From the NCBI RefSeq assembly GCF_025698545.1, contig NC_068570.1, forward strand, positions 41,931,924-41,995,923: a stretch of 64,000 nt of DNA, in the 5' to 3' direction. The notes beneath the pieces were generated by a model that saw only the letters and a list, made by a program, of their open reading frames with translations, was not told where the DNA came from and did not search any database. This DNA comes from Gossypium raimondii (lineage: Eukaryota; Streptophyta; Magnoliopsida; Malvales; Malvaceae). A program made the position numbers and the translations under genes. Positions within the stretch are counted from its first letter, which is position 1. Each line of letters starts with the position of its first letter. This document shows positions 57,741-64,000 of this stretch, piece after piece.

Positions 57741-58775
57741 GTGTGACTTAACTCGTGATATCAAACTTGATCAAATAGTACTAAATAAGAATATCATTGG
57801 ATCAAATAGTACTAACCTGAGGTTAAGGACGACAACTACCATAAATCTATAAATAGGTTCATTTGTCACACATTAGACACCAATTACTTAGCTTAGAATT
57901 TGTCTTTTAATTCCAGTTTAGCTTTTCTCTTTTCTTAGGTTTTAGATTTATTTTTAGTTTGTTCTTTGTTTTATTTCGAGAGATCTGATTTAAGGATACA
58001 ATCAACTATTGTGGATTCGCTTTTATTGATAATACAAATTAGGCTTTTTCTTAGACCTTATACTTTCGATTCAATTATCATGATTATGCTTTATATCGAT
58101 TTTATAGTGTTTACAAGAACCATGAGGAACTAATCCCCCTATGGGGGATTAGCAAGTGGAGTTATAATTTATTAACTATTTTGTAGGGTTACTCAATGGA
58201 TCAATTGTTTGGGAAAGGAAGAACCTAAACCCTAGGCTTAACGACCCTAGGAAGTCATCAAGGTGGGAATTAACCCTAAATTGGTATGGCCTATCCATGA
58301 ACACCTTCACCCTAAGCCAGTCTGGACTGTAAGGTCAGAAGATAAGTAGTCCTTGTTGACTCGTTATTTTAGTGGGCGTATTAGAAGATCCTACTAGGGT
58401 ATTGACTAGTTGATTGACAATGAACCCGGAGCAACAATTGATAGAGATTACCAAAGCAAGCTAATTACCATAATCAGATTTGATTACTTCCCTTTTTCAA
58501 ATTCTTGCTATTTATTTTTTGTTACATTTTATTATTATAAAAATCCTAAAAAACTCCTTTTATTTATAATTGCGTAATATAAGCTATTTCAAGTATTAAT
58601 TAGATTTTTTGGTGTTTAGGTTAAAATTGATTTAGCATTAGCCTCCCTTGGGTACCATCATCGGAGTACTCACCTACTCTATTGTAACTATATTACAACT
58701 GGACCCGTATACTTACAAATACCGCCTCATTTATATATCTTTTAATGCAATATTCACGCTCTAAACATTAGTATT
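57741..58775 (+). repeat. LTR-like fragment, same family as 20336-20945
   Basis: Contains a TATA-like tctataaatag near 57848 followed by a T-rich stretch. It then has the block 58125-58345 that matches the reverse complement of 20340-20540 (gggggattagcaagtgga, ccctaggaagtcatcaagg, ggcctatccatgaacacctt). It ends near a tgggtaccatcatcggagtac stretch resembling a junction with a primer site. Both termini are uncertain. It is followed abruptly by chromovirus integrase. Confidence 0.55.
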
Positions 58776-58886
58776 TTCGAAGGCGGTTTGTTATCCAGAT
58801 CTTGGAGGATATGTTGAGAAGCTTTGTTATTAATTTTCAGCGTAGTTGGGAGAAGCATATGTTGTTGGCCGAGTTCGCCTACATTA

Positions 58887-61521
58887 TGTAACACCCCTTA
58901 CCTGAGACCGTCGCCAGAATCGAGTACGAGATGTTATCCAATCTAACTTACCAATTCGGAGCATAAAAATTTGCTTTTAAAATTAAATTCATTTTTCACA
59001 ACAAAACTGACCACCTGCGCGACTGTCACTAATTTACTTATAACTCAAGTTACGAAACTCGAAATTTAAATTCGTAAATTTTTCCTGAAAATAGACTCAT
59101 ATTCCTACTTACCATAAAATTTTAAGAATTTTTGACTTAGCCAATTAATACAGTTTATTCATTAAAGTATCCCCTGTTTCACAGCTCGATAGGTCTGACC
59201 TCTTGGCACTAAAAATAAATTATCTCATTGCACAGAATTCATATAAGGTTATCGTTTGTTTCTTTTGAAAATAGACTCGCTAATAAATCTATAAATATAA
59301 ATTATGACCCATAATTATTTCTGTAAAATTTATAATGATTTTCCAAAGTCAGAACAGGGGACTTCAAAAACCATTCTAACCCTATCTCACTAAAATTCAA
59401 ATATCTCAAAATACAGAATTCCTTTGCCTACACCGTTTCTTTCATATAAAAATAGACTTGATAATATTTAATTACATATATAATTCACTCTCTAATTCCA
59501 TTTCTAATATTTATGGTGATTTTTCACATTCACATCACTGCTGCTGTCAAAGAAACTACTTCTTTGAATTAGTTACCATTTAACATACATAACACCCAAA
59601 ACATAATTTTTACTAACTATTTCAATAGCTAATCTTAGCCATATCATTTGAACATGCTCAAAATGATTAAGACTCTATACATGACATAGTTTAAACATTT
59701 TGAAAAGCACATAGTACCGAGATGATTATGATAGTGTGATACGAGCTTCGACGATCCCCAATTCGACCAAGTTCAAATCACTATAAAACAAAGGAAAAGA
59801 AGAAAGGTGTAAGCTATAAATAGCTTAGTAAGTTACATGTAAACAATAATTACTCATTTAATAATTAACACTTTTAACATATAACTAATCAAAACATTTC
59901 TTAGCAATTTCAATCACTTACACATGCACAATCTTACCAATTCACTTGGATATACATTTTCACACTTAACCTTTATCACTTATGCTCATTCTTTTCAAAT
60001 GTACCTGCATACACACTTCATTTCATATTCACTTTAACTCATTATTAATCCCGTTGAACACTCGGAATATACACAGATACGTAGAGATTTAGCACATAAG
60101 TGCAACACTAATATGTAGCCGAAGCTACCACTGAAATGTAGCCGAAGCTACCACTATTATGTAGCCGAAGCTACCACTGAAACGTAGCCGAAGCTACCAC
60201 TGATCAATAACACTAGAAATGTCCACAGGCCTGCTCACACAAGTCGTCAGTGTCGCAACACATGCTAGATCACCCAGCACCGGGACTCAACGTAACACAG
60301 TAACATCGATCTCTAGTGACATGTCACTTGTATCCACTTCTATTCCTAAGTTCAACCGGGAATTTACACTTAACACTTTATTTTCAACACTTTAACACTT
60401 GAATAATTCATGAATAATTTTCCTTCCACATTGAATATTAATTCACATATCAAATATAATTCACAATTTATAAAAATATAACTATTATTTACACGTAACT
60501 TACCTCGGATGCTAAACGACTATTTTTGTAATTTAGTCGATAACTTTCTCTTTTCCCCGATCACTTCCACTATTTCTTCTTTCTTGATCTATATTAACAC
60601 AATTTAATACATTTTATCAACATTTCATTCAAATACAATTCATACACAACATTTTGGCAAATTTACATTTTTCCCCAAAACTTTTCAAAAATTCCACTTT
60701 TGTCCCAAAGCTCGTAAAAATAAAATTCACTAAATTTTTAAATTTCAAACTTCACTAAATCATATTTCATGCTCATAACAGCCCTCAATTTCACAAAATC
60801 ACAACTTTATGCACACTTTACCATCTTTCACAATTTAGCCCTTTTTCAACATTTTCATCAAAATTCATCTAGTAAAACTTGTAATTAACACTTCAAACAT
60901 TCATTATCTAACATCACTAATCAATTTACAATTATATCATGAATGGTTCAATTTTTAAACTTTAATTTCATTTAAATTAAATAGTAGAAACATGAAATTC
61001 AAGCATCAATAAGCATAAAAATACGAAAATAATTAAAAACGGGGCAAGAAATCACTTACAATTGAGCTTAGAAAAATCAAGAACCCTAGCTATGGTAACA
61101 TGAATTTTTTTGGCAGCAAACGTCTGATTTTGAAGAAGATGGACACTTATTTTCACTTTATTTTATCTTTTTCTCAATTTGGACAAAAATGCCCTTGACC
61201 CATTACTTAGATATTTTTCTAGAATTACCCTTTTGTGTCCATATCACTAATTTATGGTCTAATTGCCACATAAACACTTCAAATTTCATGCAATAATTCA
61301 ATTAAGTCATTTAATCACTAATTAGACACACTTTGCATTTTTCTCGATTTAGTCCTAAAAATTCAATTAGGCACTAAATCATTAAAATTTTCTATTCATA
61401 TTTTCACACAATATTTCAATCAATCAGTAACTAATAAAAATTTATAAAATTAAACTATTTCACTTCAGATTTGTGGTTACGAAACCACTACTCCGATTAG
61501 GCCCTATTTCGGGCTATCACA
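58887..61521 (-). repeat. Solo gypsy LTR (2635 bp) with perfect 5-bp TSD
   Basis: TGTAACACCCCTTACC...GGGCTATCACA, flanked by CATTA (58882-58886 and 61522-61526). No PBS, internal gene or second LTR is associated, and host integrase codons run on both sides. Minus orientation is inferred because related cotton-type chromovirus LTRs begin TGTGATAGCCCGAAAT and end GGGGTGTTACA. It contains a four-unit tandem repeat at 60113-60205. Confidence 0.88.
60113..60205. repeat. 23-bp tandem repeat, four copies, each a hairpin
   Basis: gtagcc occurs at 60115, 60138, 60161 and 60184, a regular 23-bp spacing. Every unit contains GTAGC-CGAA-GCTAC, a perfect 5-bp inverted repeat around a CGAA loop. It lies inside the solo LTR. 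Confidence 0.92.
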
Positions 61522-62200
61522 CATTAACAACTTCTAGTCTACTATTCAGATGGCAGCTTATGAGGCTCTATATGGTCATAAGTGTCGTACACCCTTATGT
61601 TGGACCTAATAGGGTGAGAAAAAGATGTTGGGCCTAGATTTGGTTCAAGAAATCGAAGGTAAGGTCCATTTGATTCAGGTCAAGTTAAAAGAAATTTAAG
61701 ATAATTAAAAGTCTTATGTTGATCTGAAATAGAAGGGCACTGAGTTCAATATGGGTGTTCAAGTTTTCCTTAAGGTTTCTTATTGCAAAAAAGGTTTTGA
61801 GGTTTCATCGCAAGGGAAAGTTGAGCCTTAGGTTTATTGAACCCTATTGGATACTTAAGAGGATTGGTCCAGTGGCATATCAACTTTAGTTGCCTTCAGA
61901 GTTGGATCGCATCCATGATGTATTCCATGTCTCGATGTTGAGAAAGTATCGATCCGGCCCTACTCACATTGTTCTGATTGAAGAGACTGAGGTTAGACCG
62001 AATTATCTTTTGAGGAGGAGCCTTTTCAGATTTTAGATCGTGAAACTAAGGTTTTTAGAAGGAAGCAGATTCCTTTGGTTGAGGTCCTTTGGTAGAATCA
62101 TGTTACCAAGGAAGCTATTTGGGAGTCGGAGTACTCGATTCATCAATAGTATCCTTATTTATTTGAATCAGGTAAATTTTGAGGCCGAAATTTTTTTTAA

Positions 62201-63630
62201 AGGGGAAGAGTTTTAACATCTCAATTTTTTAGTTTAAATTTTATAAAATTATTTCAAAAAAATGTGTTATTGATTTGATGATTAAGAGTGAGTAAGGAGA
62301 TAGTTTAATTGGCTTTGAGACCCTAGTTTGAATCCCTTCCCGTGTAGGTTGATTAATTTTGTTATTTTTGCTCTCACTCTTTTAGTGTATTGTCCCAACC
62401 TAGTGAAACCCTAGGTTTAAATACAAAAATTTAACATAATGATCAACCTATTCATTTAATTTCTCCTCATTTTTCGTCCAACCCTCCTCTCCCAAAATAT
62501 TTTATTTTTATTCTTCACTTTGCTTCCTTATGTCGTCCAAACAATAGTGCATTTCCACCATAGTTGAGCCATCCCTTTGATTTAATATTTTTTATGTTTT
62601 ACTGCCATTTTTCCAGCCTTTAATTCTTCTATTTCAATCACCAAAGCCACCTTTAATTACTTCCAATTTTATCTCCAAAATTGCCCTTTCGCTATAAAAA
62701 AATCCCTCTTTGAGCCACCCTAAATTAACCTTTCTTGCTACCGTTTGTTGTGGTGTGCTGCCCCATTGTGCAACACTTTTGGGATGCTGTATTTTCTATT
62801 TTTGTCACACCTTTACAACAATATTTCCTTCTTTTTTCCTCTATTTAAACAACCCCTTGACTTAGCTGAGTAATGCCTATTCAATTTTGTTTAAGATCAC
62901 ATCTCAAATCTAAGAAACGGGAAGCGTAAATGCAATTTTTTAGTGAGATCTAGTGTCGAACTTGTTAATTGATATTCTGTTGGCCGAATGTTTTAAAGCC
63001 CTAGAAGGGTTTCCGATTATTGATGTTTTACATTATTTTAATAGTAGGTGTTGATAATAATGTCAGTAGTGATGATAGATCTCATTCGCACTCTCGTTTC
63101 GTGTCAAAATAGTGTTAGTAAACTTACCGTTCCGGATCTGGAAAATTTGTTGATGTGGCACTGTTTTGGTTGAACCCTTATGGGTATTTTAGGGCTGGTT
63201 TTTAATTGTATTTTTATGTATTAAGTGTTGTTTTTGAATCTAGGCTCATTTAAGGCTTAAGCGCAAAAGTGTGGATTTTATGGCTTAGTGTTTCGGATTT
63301 CAAAATTAAGGTGTGGGGTTTCCCTTTTCTAAATTAGTCTAAAATTCATAATTGGTGTGGCTGAATAACTAAAATGAAAATAATGGAGTGCCAAGCAAGG
63401 CACGTACTTAAATGGTAAGTCCAATTGTTAAAAGTCTTGCCTGGGATCGTTTGACTTGTGTATGAGTTGTATGTATTATATGCTTTTGTGCCACGATTTG
63501 GTTGACTATATGTGTGATATGAAATACTTCCTATTATTAAATCTTTGATGAAATGGATTAATGAATGAATGTATATCATGTTGTATTTTGTTATATAGTT
63601 TGATGTGCACGTAAATATGCCATGATTGCC
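62201..63630 (+). repeat. Chromovirus 3' LTR (diverged, edges uncertain)
   Basis: Follows the polypurine run aaaggggaagag at about 62199-62210. It starts ttaacatctcaatttttt, a diverged TGTAACATCTC-type LTR start. It extends over non-coding DNA to about 63630, where sequence of a Tat LTR end begins. A pol III-like A-box and B-box pair occurs at 62301-62335. No second copy is present to set the right edge. Confidence 0.5.
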
Positions 63631-63680
63631 ATGATCGACAACCTAAAATTTTTGTTTTTTTCAAAAAAATGGTTTCGACA
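63631..63680 (+). repeat. Terminal piece of a second Tat LTR
   Basis: acctaaaatttttg ... aaaaaaatggtttcgaca parallels the end of the 46200 LTR (acctatttttcaaatttcataaaaatggtgtcgaca). Only the last ~50 bp can be recognised; the rest of this LTR is either diverged or missing. Confidence 0.6.
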
Positions 63681-64000
63681 GCTTGGCGACTCCACTAGGG
63701 ACTTTTTTAAAATAAGAGAGTCGAGCCACAAAGTTGATTAATTTTTGTCTTATGGTCGAGAAAATATTTTTTTTTTAAAAAACTCATAACATCCTTTTGC
63801 ATTCATTATCTTCTTGTTTAAATATTGTTTGCATTATGCATTTCATGAGTTGAACAATCTTACCCTTTTAAGTGGGAGTGAGAAGCTATGCCTTCGTGAG
63901 GTTTTTACCTCCGTGTAGGGTAGTGGATTGCTTCCGGGATACATCCGTACCTATGTGTTCGTGAGATTTTCATCTCCGTACAGCCATAGTGAAATGTATT
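63681..64000 (+). mobile_element. Start of a second Tat element: PBS and leader (runs off the window)
   Basis: PBS gcttggcgactccactaggg, then a leader homologous to 46225-46530: taagtgggagtgagaa, ccttcgtgagg, gggatacatccgtac, cagccatag. The same two hairpins are found at 63898-63911 and 63963-63976. The gag would lie beyond the window. Confidence 0.85.

Larger units (their letters stand above)
58785..62200 (+). pseudogene. Chromovirus (Tekay/Del-like) integrase and chromodomain remnant, split by a solo LTR
   Basis: Integrase reads FVIQILEDMLRSFVINFQRS, WEKHMLLAEFAYI at 58790-58886. After the inserted LTR it continues at 61527 with QMAAYEALYGHKCRTPLCW. Then come fragments of the C-terminal domain (KSYVDLK, VFLKVS) and a chromodomain-like end (IPLVEVLW, NHVTKEAIWESEYSIHQ, YPYLFESGKF). 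There are many stops. Upstream pol is absent. The order (integrase, then chromodomain, then LTR) identifies the 3' end of a chromovirus. Confidence 0.82.

Noticed and set aside
60113..60205. CRISPR-like array.
   Set aside because: The 23-bp repeats are contiguous without unique spacers and sit inside a plant LTR.
62301..62335. Possible tRNA gene.
   Set aside because: A- and B-box-like motifs are present, but no cloverleaf can be folded with acceptor, anticodon and T arms at proper spacing. Reported only as pol III-like boxes.
1..64000. An undescribed multi-gene biological system.
   Set aside because: Every multi-gene arrangement found is a known retrotransposon or MULE layout; the single intact host gene is a standard ERF factor. 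No gene cluster of unknown type is supported.

Overview
This window is plant nuclear DNA from a repeat-rich, AT-rich, probably pericentromeric or heterochromatic part of a eudicot genome. The retrotransposon families (Athila, Tat, Tekay-like chromovirus, Ale-like copia) and the MULE and LTR sequence types look most like cotton or another Malvaceae. That assignment rests on recall of family sequence types, not on a search. I recognise one intact host gene in 64 kb: a single-exon AP2/ERF transcription factor at 33660-34463 (+). Nearly everything else is transposable-element sequence at different stages of decay.

Left part (1-20.3 kb): a C-terminal scrap of a plant-mobile-domain protein (+) faces a decayed MuDR/MULE transposase (-). 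Then come a 3'-truncated Ty1/copia element (-) with its PBS and 5' LTR, and a degenerate but almost complete Athila-type Ty3/gypsy element (-). The Athila element keeps gag, protease, RT-RNase H, integrase, an extra env-position ORF and two LTRs; its 3' LTR is cut by the copia LTR.

Middle-left (20.3-31.7 kb): an LTR scrap of another family, a chromovirus gag-to-RNase H fragment (-), and a second Athila element (+) that interrupts the chromovirus gag. The second Athila carries a 1.8 kb solo LTR of its own family inside its RT gene. It ends in a chimeric junction with the 3' end (RNase H plus LTR) of another copia element.

Central (31.7-39.6 kb): the ERF gene, then AT-rich DNA holding two long foldback elements, each bounded by 9-bp target-site duplications (Mutator-type MITEs).

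Right (39.6-56.6 kb): a young Ale-type copia element with 195/199-bp LTRs. It is split in pol by a 12.3 kb Tat-lineage element that has ~2.9-3.0 kb LTRs and a perfect ATCAT duplication. The Tat element keeps gag but has lost nearly all of pol, leaving a 120-bp integrase scrap. It carries a higher-order tandem array before its 3' LTR. Far right (57.7-64 kb): LTR scraps, a chromovirus integrase split by a 2.6 kb solo LTR with a perfect CATTA duplication, and the start of a second Tat element running off the window.

I found no undescribed enzymatic or defence system. The observations most worth a second look are the pair of small hairpins in the Tat leader that keep pairing in two diverged copies, the 43-bp/87-bp higher-order array, the all-TAG stop pattern in the Tat gag, and the layered insertion history.
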